This document shows, one piece after another, positions 1-5,903 of a stretch of 10,623 bases of DNA. The notes beneath the pieces were generated by a model. The model ran no database searches. It saw only the letters and a program-made list of their open reading frames with translations, and was not told where the DNA came from. Each line of letters opens with the position of its first letter. The stretch's first letter is position 1. Source of the stretch: DAOMOP01 sp035444405 (GTDB taxonomy: Bacteria > Pseudomonadota > Gammaproteobacteria > Burkholderiales > Rhodocyclaceae); the NCBI GenBank assembly GCA_035444405.1, contig DAOMOP010000145.1:1-10623 (forward strand), written 5' to 3'. Position numbers and translations under genes: made by a program.

Positions 1-420
1 GTTCAGGCGCTCGAGCTCGGCGGCCGATTCGACGTTGAAGCAGCGGATGCCGGCCGCGAGCGCGTCGCGCATCTCGTCGGCGCGCTTGCCCACGCCCGAG
101 AACACCACCTTGCCGGCGTCGCCACCGGCGGCGAGCACGCGCGCGAGCTCGCCGCCCGAGACGATGTCGAAGCCCGCACCGAGGCGCGCGAAGGCCGACA
201 GCACGCCGAGGTTCGAGTTGGCCTTGACCGCGTAGCACACCAGCGCATCGCGCCCGGCCAGCGCCGCGCGCCAGGCCTCGAACGCGCTGCGCAGCGCCGC
301 ATGCGAATAGACGAAGGTCGGGGTGCCGAACTGCGCGGCGATCGCGGCCAGCGGCACGCCCTCGAGCTGCAGTCCTTTAGCGCCGTGCGCGAGCGTCGGA
401 GCGGGAAAATCGGTGTTCAT
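1..420 (-). CDS. lysA: Diaminopimelate decarboxylase, N-terminal part (runs off the left edge)
   Basis: The minus frame is open from an ATG at 420-418 to the window edge, giving the first 140 residues; the C-terminal two thirds lie outside. LysA is the PLP-dependent enzyme that decarboxylates meso-diaminopimelate to L-lysine, the last step of lysine synthesis, in the cytoplasm. Visible family marks are FGTPTFVYS (residues 31-39), the PLP-lysine motif YAVKAN (Lys66), FDIVSGGE (84-91) and FSGVGK (107-112), all in the usual order of a fold-type III decarboxylase. The start is placed at the ATG two bases after the lptM stop, and it leaves the usual short lead before the barrel. The tight spacing implies co-transcription with, and probably translational coupling to, lptM. 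The identification is secure; only completeness cannot be judged. Confidence 0.95.
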   Translation of the reverse strand, partial: MNTDFPAPTLAHGAKGLQLEGVPLAAIAAQFGTPTFVYSHAALRSAFEAWRAALAGRDALVCYAVKANSNLGVLSAFARLGAGFDIVSGGELARVLAAGGDAGKVVFSGVGKRADEMRDALAAGIRCFNVESAAELERLN

Positions 421-422
421 GT

Positions 423-575
423 TCAGTCTGTCGTGTCGGCCTTGTTATGATCGCCCATGGATGGCGGTGCGGCGGCCGCAGGCGGCGGGTCCGGCAGATA
501 CAGCGGACCCTTGATGCCGCAGCCGGCCAGTGCCAGCGTCGCGGCGAGGGCCGCCCCAAGCGTTCGGATGCGCAT
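423..575 (-). CDS. lptM: Small LPS-assembly lipoprotein LptM (YifL-like)
   Basis: This 50-residue lipoprotein is short enough to be lost by common length cutoffs. The frame starts at ATG 575-573 and stops with TGA at 425-423. The protein has a short basic start (MRIRT), a hydrophobic alanine/leucine stretch and a lipobox LAGC with Cys19, so it should be lipidated. Directly after the cysteine comes GIKGPLYLPDPP, the hallmark of the LptM/YifL family; the rest is a proline/alanine tail. In Escherichia coli LptM binds LptD and helps mature the LptDE lipopolysaccharide translocon at the outer membrane. The position just ahead of lysA, two bases apart, is the conserved location for this gene in many proteobacteria. 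No strong ribosome site is visible before the ATG. Family membership is clear from the motif; its role here is taken from the family. Confidence 0.9.
   Translation of the reverse strand: MRIRTLGAALAATLALAGCGIKGPLYLPDPPPAAAAPPSMGDHNKADTTD
443..451 (+). promoter_or_regulatory. Possible extended -10 promoter reading toward cyaY, inside lptM
   Basis: TGTTATGAT on the plus strand is an extended -10 with TATGAT matching TATAAT at 5 of 6. The best -35 upstream (TTCAGT at 422-427, 18-base spacer) is weak. A start near 458 would give cyaY a leader of about 165 bases running antisense to lptM. The 47-base gap directly before cyaY shows no better plus-strand promoter, so this is the best candidate I can see. 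Confidence 0.25.
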
Positions 576-600
576 CGTGTCGTCGTTGTGCAAAAGCGCC

Positions 601-610
601 AATGCTAACA
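601..610 (-). promoter_or_regulatory. Candidate extended -10 promoter for lptM-lysA
   Basis: Read on the minus strand, 610-601 is TGTTAGCATT: an extended -10 (TG, one base, then TAGCAT, 4 of 6 to TATAAT). No good -35 lies 16-18 bases upstream. Transcription would start near 595, about 20 bases before the lptM ATG. The same ten bases occur in the candidate pilM promoter. The element overlaps the cyaY leader, so the two divergent genes would share this short region. Confidence 0.35.
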
Positions 611-622
611 GAAGGAGTGATG

Positions 623-946
623 ATGGATGAGTCTGCTTTCAATGCGCTCGCCGATGCCGAGCTGGTGAGGATCGAGGCGGCGATCGAGGCCTGCGGGGCG
701 GAGGTCGACATCGAGTCCAAGCCCGGCGGCGTGCTCGAGCTGGAATTCGAGAACGGCAGCAAGATCATCGTCAATCGCCACAGCGCGGCCCAGGAGATCT
801 GGGTCGCCGCACGCTCGGGCGGCTTTCACTTCGGTCCGGCCGACGGCGCGTGGATTGCCGGCCGCGACGGCGCCGAGCTGTACGCGACGCTCTCGCGGCT
901 CGTCAGCGAGCAGGCCGGCGCCGCGGTTACGGTCGCGCGCGGCTAG
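623..946 (+). CDS. cyaY: Bacterial frataxin, iron-sulfur cluster assembly regulator
   Basis: CyaY binds iron and the cysteine desulfurase IscS and tunes iron-sulfur cluster assembly in the cytoplasm. The 107-residue product matches the family length (106 in E. coli) and pattern: MDESAFNALADAEL parallels the E. coli start, followed by an acidic first helix with IEAAIEACGAEVDIES (residues 17-32), then the beta-sheet core GGVLELEFENGSKIIVNRH (35-53), QEIWVAARSGGFHF (57-70), and a closing helix with GAELYATLSRLVSEQ (83-97). Three in-frame starts lie together (GTG 617, ATG 620, ATG 623); ATG 623 is chosen because AGGAG at 613-617 then sits five bases upstream and the protein aligns with the family start. 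The frame is open further upstream to about 530, but that part overlaps lptM and resembles nothing. The gene is divergent from lptM and convergent with mrcA. Confidence 0.94.
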   Translation: MDESAFNALADAELVRIEAAIEACGAEVDIESKPGGVLELEFENGSKIIVNRHSAAQEIWVAARSGGFHFGPADGAWIAGRDGAELYATLSRLVSEQAGAAVTVARG

Positions 947-955
947 GCGCGGCGC

Positions 956-3376
956 TCACGGCCGCAGCGGCGTGACGATGCGTTCCTCGACCGGTGCCGG
1001 CGCACTTCGTGCAGCCGGCACCGGTCGCGGCGGCGCCGGCGGGATGCCCGGCGGGGTGAGGGTGGGGGGCTGGCCGCGCCACGGGGTCTCGTCGCTGATG
1101 AAGTAGCGCAGCTCCGGGATGTCGGGCAGGGCCAGCTGCGGCGGCTCCGGCATCGGGTTTTCCTGGTAGTAGTAGTCGGTGTAGTCGCTGCCGGCATGGC
1201 GCACCGGCAGCAGCCCGGCAGGACGGTTGCGCGTCTTCTCGGGGATGTCCGCGAGCGCCGTGCGCATGTAGTCGATCCAGATCGGCAGCGCCGCACGGCC
1301 GCCGGTCTCGCCGCGACCGAGGTTGCGCGGCTGGCTGTGACCGACCCACGCGATCGCGACGACGTCCGGGTTGTAGCCGGCAAACCAGGCATCCACGTAG
1401 TCGTTGGTCGTGCCGGTCTTGCCGGCCAGGTCGTTGCGGCCGAGCGACTTCGCGCGTGCGCCGGTGCCCCGCTGCACGACGTCCTGCAGAATCGAGTCGA
1501 TCAGCCATGCGTTGCGCGGATCGATCACGCGCGGCGCGCTCTTGCCGGCGACCGGCGGGTCGACGCGTGCGACGGTGCGCCCATTGCCGTCGATGATCTC
1601 CGAGACGATGTAGGGCTCGATCTTGAAGCCGCCGTTGGCGAACACCGCATAACCGGCGGCCATCTGCCACGGCGTCGCGGTGCCGGCGCCGAGCGCCATC
1701 GTCAGAAACGGCGGGTGGCGCTCCGGCTCGAAGCCGAAACGCCCGATGTAATCCTGGGCGTACCGCGGCGTGATCGACTGCAGCACGCGGATCGAGACCA
1801 TGTTCTTCGAGCGTGTCATCGCATCGCGCAGCGTCATCATGCCGTCGTACTTGCCGTCGTAGTTCTTCGGCTCCCAGTCCTTGCTGCCGGTGACTTCGGC
1901 CGGGAAGAACAGCGGCCCGTCCTCTTCGAAGTGCGCCGGCGAAAAGCCGCGCTCGAAGGCCGCCGAGAAGATGAACGGCTTGAACGCCGAGCCCGGCTGG
2001 CGCAGCGCCTGCGTGACGTGGTTGAACTTGTTGCGGTCGAAATCGAAGCCGCCGGCCAGTGCCCGGACCGCACCGGTATTGGCATCGATCGAGATCAGCG
2101 CCGCTTCGACTTCCGGCAGCTGCGTGATTTCCCAGCCCTTCTCGCCGGTGTCGCGAACGCGCACGATCGCGCCACGGCGGATGCGTCGCGTCTGCGGGGC
2201 GCGTTCGTTCAGCATCGGCGCTGCGAACGCGAGGCCCTTGCCGGCGATGTGCAGCACTTCGCCGTCGCGATAGACCCTGACCTCCTTCGGTGAGGCTTCC
2301 AGTACGACGGCCGGGTGCAGCCCGCCGTGCTCGTCGAATTCGGCAAGTCGCTCGCCGAGCGCCTCCTCGTCGCCGTCGGCGACACCGGTCAGATCGACGA
2401 AGGCCTCGGGGCCGCGATAGCCGCGCCGCCGGTCGTAGTCCATCACGCCCTGGCGCAGCGCACGCTGTGCCGCGGCCTGTTCGGCGCGCGTGACGGTGGT
2501 GATGATCTTGATGCCGAGCGTATAGGCATCGTCGCCGAACTGGTCGACGGCGATCCGGCGCGCCATCTCGGCAACGTAGTCGCCGCCGCCGGCTTCACGT
2601 GCCTGCGTGCGCGCGGCGCCGCTGGCGAGCCTGACCGGTTCGGCGCGGGCGCCTTCGAAAGCGGCCTGGTCGATGAAGCCGACCTCCAGCATGCGCCGCA
2701 GCACGTAGTGCTGGCGCAAGGTGGCGCGACGCAGGTTGGAAATCGGATTGAAGGCCGACGGCGCTTTCGGCAGACCGGCGAGCATCGCCGCTTCGCCCAG
2801 CGTCAGCTCGTCCAGCGTCTTGCCGAAGTAGGTGCGTGACGCGGCGGCAAAGCCGTAGGCGCGGTGCCCGAGGAAGATCTGGTTGACGTGGAGCTCGAGG
2901 ATCTGGTCCTTGCTGAGGTTGTGCTCGATCTTGATCGACAGCAGGATCTCGTACAGCTTCCGGTTGTAGGTCTTCTCGCGCGACAGGAAGAAGTTGCGCG
3001 CGACCTGCATCGTGATCGTCGAGGCGCCCTGTCCGCGTTCACCGGAAACGAGGTTGGCGACCGCGGCGCGTGCGATACCGATGAGGTCGACGCCGGGGTG
3101 CTCGTAGAAGCGCTCGTCCTCTGCGGCGAGAATGGCCTGACGCAGTCTTGCCGGCACGTCGTCGATGCGCACCAGGGCCCGGCGCTCTTCGCCGAATTCG
3201 CCGAGGAGATGGCCGTCGGCCGTGTATACTCGCAGCGGAATGCGCGGGCGGTAGTCGGTCAGCGCCTCGAGCGAGGGCAGCTTTGGCCAGGCCAGCACGA
3301 TCGCGGTCGCCACGCTGGCAAGGGCGAGAAAGGCGGCGACCAGCAGCGCGACGAAAGTGTAGAGAGCCCAGCGCAT
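956..3376 (-). CDS. mrcA: Penicillin-binding protein 1A, bifunctional peptidoglycan synthase
   Basis: This 806-residue class A PBP (also named ponA) polymerises lipid II into glycan strands and cross-links the stem peptides, anchored in the inner membrane and facing the periplasm. Order: a short cytoplasmic start, a membrane anchor (about residues 6-30), a GT51 glycosyltransferase domain (about 55-230) with AAEDERFYEH and catalytic Glu86, GASTITMQVARN and RKLYE with Glu143, then an OB-like insert (about 320-420), and a transpeptidase domain with SAFK (nucleophile Ser463, Lys466), SKN (523-525) and KTG (653-655). Residues 740-806 form a proline-rich tail. All catalytic motifs are intact. The start at ATG 3376 puts the anchor at the N terminus and lies downstream of a TATAAT; the frame stays open to 3472, but that extension would run across the promoter and repeats. 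It is convergent with cyaY (stops nine bases apart) and divergent from pilM. Confidence 0.96.
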   Translation of the reverse strand: MRWALYTFVALLVAAFLALASVATAIVLAWPKLPSLEALTDYRPRIPLRVYTADGHLLGEFGEERRALVRIDDVPARLRQAILAAEDERFYEHPGVDLIGIARAAVANLVSGERGQGASTITMQVARNFFLSREKTYNRKLYEILLSIKIEHNLSKDQILELHVNQIFLGHRAYGFAAASRTYFGKTLDELTLGEAAMLAGLPKAPSAFNPISNLRRATLRQHYVLRRMLEVGFIDQAAFEGARAEPVRLASGAARTQAREAGGGDYVAEMARRIAVDQFGDDAYTLGIKIITTVTRAEQAAAQRALRQGVMDYDRRRGYRGPEAFVDLTGVADGDEEALGERLAEFDEHGGLHPAVVLEASPKEVRVYRDGEVLHIAGKGLAFAAPMLNERAPQTRRIRRGAIVRVRDTGEKGWEITQLPEVEAALISIDANTGAVRALAGGFDFDRNKFNHVTQALRQPGSAFKPFIFSAAFERGFSPAHFEEDGPLFFPAEVTGSKDWEPKNYDGKYDGMMTLRDAMTRSKNMVSIRVLQSITPRYAQDYIGRFGFEPERHPPFLTMALGAGTATPWQMAAGYAVFANGGFKIEPYIVSEIIDGNGRTVARVDPPVAGKSAPRVIDPRNAWLIDSILQDVVQRGTGARAKSLGRNDLAGKTGTTNDYVDAWFAGYNPDVVAIAWVGHSQPRNLGRGETGGRAALPIWIDYMRTALADIPEKTRNRPAGLLPVRHAGSDYTDYYYQENPMPEPPQLALPDIPELRYFISDETPWRGQPPTLTPPGIPPAPPRPVPAARSAPAPVEERIVTPLRP
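989..1026. repeat. Long interrupted palindrome inside the 3' end of mrcA
   Basis: Bases 989-1001 pair perfectly with 1014-1026 (13 bp), and 1002-1005 pair with 1009-1012 (4 bp) around a three-base TTC loop, leaving a single bulged A at 1013. The element encodes the P-V-P-A-A-R-S-A-P-A-P-V part of the PBP1A tail (about residues 785-796). It lies about 43 bases beyond the cyaY stop, so it would form a strong hairpin in both convergent transcripts. No T-rich run follows on either strand, so a standard intrinsic terminator is not supported. Confidence 0.75.
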
Positions 3377-3406
3377 CAAGAATCCAGGAGTTTTGCCGAA
3401 ATAGGG

Positions 3407-3435
3407 ATTATACGGAGCGGTAAAGGGTGGCTCCA
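3407..3435 (-). promoter_or_regulatory. mrcA promoter
   Basis: On the minus strand a perfect TATAAT -10 occupies 3412-3407. Seventeen bases upstream is TGGAGC (3435-3430), a weak -35 with 3 of 6 matches. Transcription would start near 3400, about 24 bases before the mrcA ATG at 3376. The 11-base context CCGTATAATCC is identical to that of the aroK promoter at 8581-8590. Confidence 0.65.
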
Positions 3436-3442
3436 GTGCGTT

Positions 3443-3490
3443 TGTGCGCACACCCGTAGCGTGTGTGCGCACACCCTTAGTGTGTGTGCG
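3443..3490. repeat. 21-bp tandem repeat with palindromic cores, between divergent mrcA and pilM
   Basis: The 13-mer TGTGCGCACACCC occurs at 3443-3455 and again at 3464-3476, exactly 21 bases apart and each followed by a near-identical tail (GTAG or TTAG). A third register begins at 3485 but keeps only the first half (TGTGCG). Each full copy contains the perfect palindrome TGTGCGCACA; the second extends to 12 bp (3463-3474). Bases 3459-3474 are strictly alternating purine/pyrimidine. The layout, same face of the helix every two turns and just upstream of a candidate -35, looks like an operator array, but I cannot match it to a known regulator. Confidence 0.8.
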
Positions 3491-3497
3491 GTTTGCC

Positions 3498-3527
3498 TTT
3501 ACACGGCCGCTCTTTTGTTGTTAGCAT
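3498..3527 (+). promoter_or_regulatory. Candidate pilMNOPQ promoter
   Basis: TTTACA at 3498-3503 matches the -35 consensus at 5 of 6. After an 18-base spacer comes TAGCAT (3522-3527, 4 of 6), preceded by an extended -10 TG at 3519-3520. Transcription would start near 3534, giving a leader of about 50 bases. The leader holds an imperfect 15-base inverted repeat (TAGGTG / CGCCTA, 3542-3556). The repeat array ends eight bases before the -35. Confidence 0.5.
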
Positions 3528-3583
3528 TTCAGAAGCCTGTCTAGGTGTTGCGCCTAACATAAAGAAATTTAAGGATTTTCTTT

Positions 3584-4660
3584 GTGAAAGAGTTCTCCTT
3601 GTTCGGTTCCAGGGCGCGCCAGCTGGCCGGGCTTGATATTTCATCTTCATCGGTGAAGCTGGTCGAGCTGTCCGGTGGCGAAAAGGAGACATACCGTCTC
3701 GAGCGCTACGCGATAGAGGCGCTTTCGCGCGAGGCGGTCGTCGACGGCAACATCGCCAACCTCGACGCGGTCAGCGAGGCCATCCGGCGCGGCCTGCGCA
3801 GGATGGGCGGCGGCGTCAAGCAGGTGGCCATGGCCCTGCCGGCCTCGGCGGTGATCACGAAGAAGATCGTCCTGCCCGAGGGGCTGCGCGAGCAGGAAAT
3901 GGAGTTCCAGGTCGAGTCCGAAGCGAACCAGTACATTCCGTTCGCGATCGACGAGGTCAATCTCGATTTCCAGGTCGTCGGACCGTCGCCGGGCAACGCC
4001 GAAGATGTCGAGGTGCTGATCGCCGCCTCCCGCAAGGAAAAGGTCGAAGACAGGGTAGCAGTGGCGGAAGCCGCCGGTCTGAAAGCAGTTGTAATGGATG
4101 TCGAATCGTTCGCGGCCGAGGCGGCCTTCGAGCTGATCGATCGCCAGCTGCCCAAGGCCGCCAAGGGACGAATCGTCGCGCTCGTCGATATCGGCTCGGC
4201 CGCGATGAGCGTGACCATTCTGCGCGACGGCAAGCAGATCTACGCGCGCGAGCAGTCGATCGGTGGCAGCCGCCTGACGCAGGACATCGCGCGCCAGTAC
4301 GGCCTGAGCATCGAAGAGGCCGAGACCGCCAAGAAGACCGGCAGCCTCCCCGACGACTACGAGCGCGATCTGCTGCGCCCGTTCATGGACAGCCTGGCGC
4401 TCGAGCTCGCCCGGGCGTTGCAGTTCTTTTTCACCTCGACGCAGTACAACGAGGTGCATCACATCGTGCTCGCGGGCGGTTGCGCCGTGATGCCCGGACT
4501 CGTCGACGTGATCGCCGGGCGCACCCAGGTGCCGTCGCTGATCGCCAACCCGTTTGCCGCGATGGCCTTGTCCTCACGCGTGCGGCCGAAGAATCTGCTT
4601 GCCGATGCGCCCAGCCTGATGGTCGCATGCGGGCTCGCGCTGAGGAGGTTCGATCCATGA
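3584..4660 (+). CDS. pilM: Type IV pilus assembly protein PilM (actin-like ATPase fold)
   Basis: PilM is the cytoplasmic member of the PilMNOP alignment complex; it binds nucleotide and the N-terminal tail of PilN, linking the inner-membrane platform and the pilus motors to the envelope-spanning part. The 358-residue product has the actin/FtsA-like layout: first phosphate loop in GLDISSSSVKLVEL (residues 16-29), second in ALVDIGSAAMSV (199-210, with DIGS 202-205), and the adenosine-loop segment IVLAGGCAVMPGL (294-306). The typical PilM stretch QEMEFQVESEANQYIPF (104-120) is also present. The start is GTG at 3584, eight bases after AAGGA (3571-3575); no better ATG exists upstream. The stop overlaps the pilN start as ATGA. 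First gene of the operon, divergent from mrcA. Length and motifs are complete. Confidence 0.96.
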   Translation: MKEFSLFGSRARQLAGLDISSSSVKLVELSGGEKETYRLERYAIEALSREAVVDGNIANLDAVSEAIRRGLRRMGGGVKQVAMALPASAVITKKIVLPEGLREQEMEFQVESEANQYIPFAIDEVNLDFQVVGPSPGNAEDVEVLIAASRKEKVEDRVAVAEAAGLKAVVMDVESFAAEAAFELIDRQLPKAAKGRIVALVDIGSAAMSVTILRDGKQIYAREQSIGGSRLTQDIARQYGLSIEEAETAKKTGSLPDDYERDLLRPFMDSLALELARALQFFFTSTQYNEVHHIVLAGGCAVMPGLVDVIAGRTQVPSLIANPFAAMALSSRVRPKNLLADAPSLMVACGLALRRFDP

Positions 4661-5232
4661 TCCGAATCAATCTGCTGCCGCACCGGGAGCAGAAGCGCCG
4701 CGAGCGGCGCAAGCAGTTCTATGTGATGTCCGGCCTGATGGTCGCATTGGGCGCCTCGATCGCGTATCTGGGGCATACGTATCTGGGTGGATTCGTCGCG
4801 CAGCAGGACCAGCGCAACGGCTTTCTGAAAGCCGAGATCGCCAAGCTCGACGAAGAAATCAGCGAGATCCGGCGCTTGCGCGAACAGATCGACGCGCTGC
4901 TCGCGCGCAAGCAGGTCATCGAATCGCTGCAGGGCGACCGCGCCGAAACCGTGCACCTGCTCAACGAGCTCGCGCGTCGCATGCCGGAAGGCGTGCACCT
5001 GCGCTCGGTGCGCCAGGCCGGTTCGCGTGTGACGCTGACCGGCTATGCGCAGTCGAACGCGCGTGTGTCGCACCTGATGCGCGACCTCGACGCATCGCCT
5101 TTCCTCGGCCAGCCGGGTCTGGTCGAGGTGAAGGCGGCGACCGTCGACAATCGCCGCCTGAGCGAATTCACCTTGCAGATCAGCATAGAGCGCCCCGGTG
5201 AAGACGACGAGGTGCGGGGAGGCGCGCTATGA
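4657..5232 (+). CDS. pilN: Type IV pilus inner-membrane protein PilN
   Basis: PilN is a single-pass inner-membrane protein whose cytoplasmic tail docks into PilM and whose periplasmic part pairs with PilO. The 191 residues show the conserved docking sequence INLLPHRE (residues 4-11), a basic stretch (KRRERRKQ, 13-20), one membrane segment (about 22-45), a charged coiled-coil-like region (about 48-95) and a small alpha/beta periplasmic domain (about 98-178) containing MPEGVHLRSV and VTLTGYAQSN. The start at ATG 4657 follows AGGAGG (4643-4648) by eight bases and overlaps the pilM stop; the frame is open further upstream, but only across pilM and without resemblance to PilN. The stop overlaps the pilO start as ATGA. 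Confidence 0.96.
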   Translation: MIRINLLPHREQKRRERRKQFYVMSGLMVALGASIAYLGHTYLGGFVAQQDQRNGFLKAEIAKLDEEISEIRRLREQIDALLARKQVIESLQGDRAETVHLLNELARRMPEGVHLRSVRQAGSRVTLTGYAQSNARVSHLMRDLDASPFLGQPGLVEVKAATVDNRRLSEFTLQISIERPGEDDEVRGGAL

Positions 5233-5903
5233 AGGCGGCGCACAAGAAGGCGGCGCGCAGCATCGATCTCGCGCAGCTCGCCGACGATTTCAGAGGCCTC
5301 GATCCGAACGATCCCGGGCAGTGGCCGGCCGCGCCCCGTGTCGCGGTGTTCATCGGCCTGCTCGTCGCGACCGTTGCGGCCGCCTGGTGGTTCGATTGGC
5401 GCGACCAGGTCGAGCTGCTCGAGCGCCGCCAGGCCGAAGAGCTGCAGCTGCGCGAGAGCTGGGTCGCGAAGAAGCGACAGGCGGTCAATCTCGACGACTA
5501 CCGGCGCCAGCTCGCCGAGACCGACCGCCAGTTCGGTGCGCTGCTCAAGCAGCTGCCCAACCGCGCCGAGATGGATTCGCTGCTGTCCGACATCAACCAG
5601 GCGGGCCTCGGGCGCGGGCTGCAGTTCGAGCTGTTCAAGCCGGGCAACGACGTGGTCAAGGATTTCTACGCCGAGATGCCGATCGACGTGCGCATCATCG
5701 GCGCCTACCACGACCTCGGCGCCTTCGCCAGCGACGTCGCGCGCATGCCGCGCATCGTCACGCTGGGCAACCTCGCCATCGACAAGCAGGGCGAGGGCGT
5801 GCTCAAGCTCGAGGCCAAGGCGATCACCTACCGCTATCTGGACGAAGAGGAACAGGCGCGGCAGCGCCAGCTGGAGAAGGACAAGGCGGGAGGCCGCAAA
5901 TGA
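5229..5903 (+). CDS. pilO: Type IV pilus inner-membrane protein PilO
   Basis: PilO forms heterodimers with PilN in the periplasm and contacts PilP, passing the alignment from the inner membrane to the secretin. The 224-residue product has a cytoplasmic N-terminal stretch with FRGLDPNDPGQWPAAPR (residues 21-37, a typical betaproteobacterial PilO start), one membrane segment (about 37-56), a coiled coil (about 57-110), and a ferredoxin-like domain (about 112-203) with LLSDINQAGLGRGLQFELF and YAEMPIDVRIIGAYHDLGAF. The last 20 residues are highly charged. GGGGAGG at 5216-5222 sits six bases before ATG 5229, which overlaps the pilN stop. The stop in turn overlaps the pilP start as ATGA. Confidence 0.96.
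   Translation: MKAAHKKAARSIDLAQLADDFRGLDPNDPGQWPAAPRVAVFIGLLVATVAAAWWFDWRDQVELLERRQAEELQLRESWVAKKRQAVNLDDYRRQLAETDRQFGALLKQLPNRAEMDSLLSDINQAGLGRGLQFELFKPGNDVVKDFYAEMPIDVRIIGAYHDLGAFASDVARMPRIVTLGNLAIDKQGEGVLKLEAKAITYRYLDEEEQARQRQLEKDKAGGRK

Noticed and set aside
530..622. Upstream start for cyaY
   Set aside because: The extension overlaps lptM on the other strand, lacks a ribosome site and would add about 30 residues absent from frataxins.
989..1030. Intrinsic terminator for cyaY or mrcA
   Set aside because: The stem is strong, but no T-run follows in either direction, so I report it only as a palindrome.
1196..2293. Long plus-strand open frame opposite mrcA
   Set aside because: Arginine/aspartate-rich translation without motifs, opposite a complete catalytic gene; long antisense frames are expected at this GC content.
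3223..3230. Plus-strand TGTATACT as a promoter inside mrcA
   Set aside because: The extended -10 spacing is off by one base, no -35 is evident, and it would read antisense within mrcA.
3377..3472. Longer N terminus for mrcA starting at 3472
   Set aside because: It would be encoded by the repeats and the promoter, puts 32 odd residues before the membrane anchor and matches no family start.
3443..3490. Short regularly spaced repeats as a CRISPR array
   Set aside because: The period is 21 bases with almost no unique spacer, only two full copies exist, and no cas gene is nearby.
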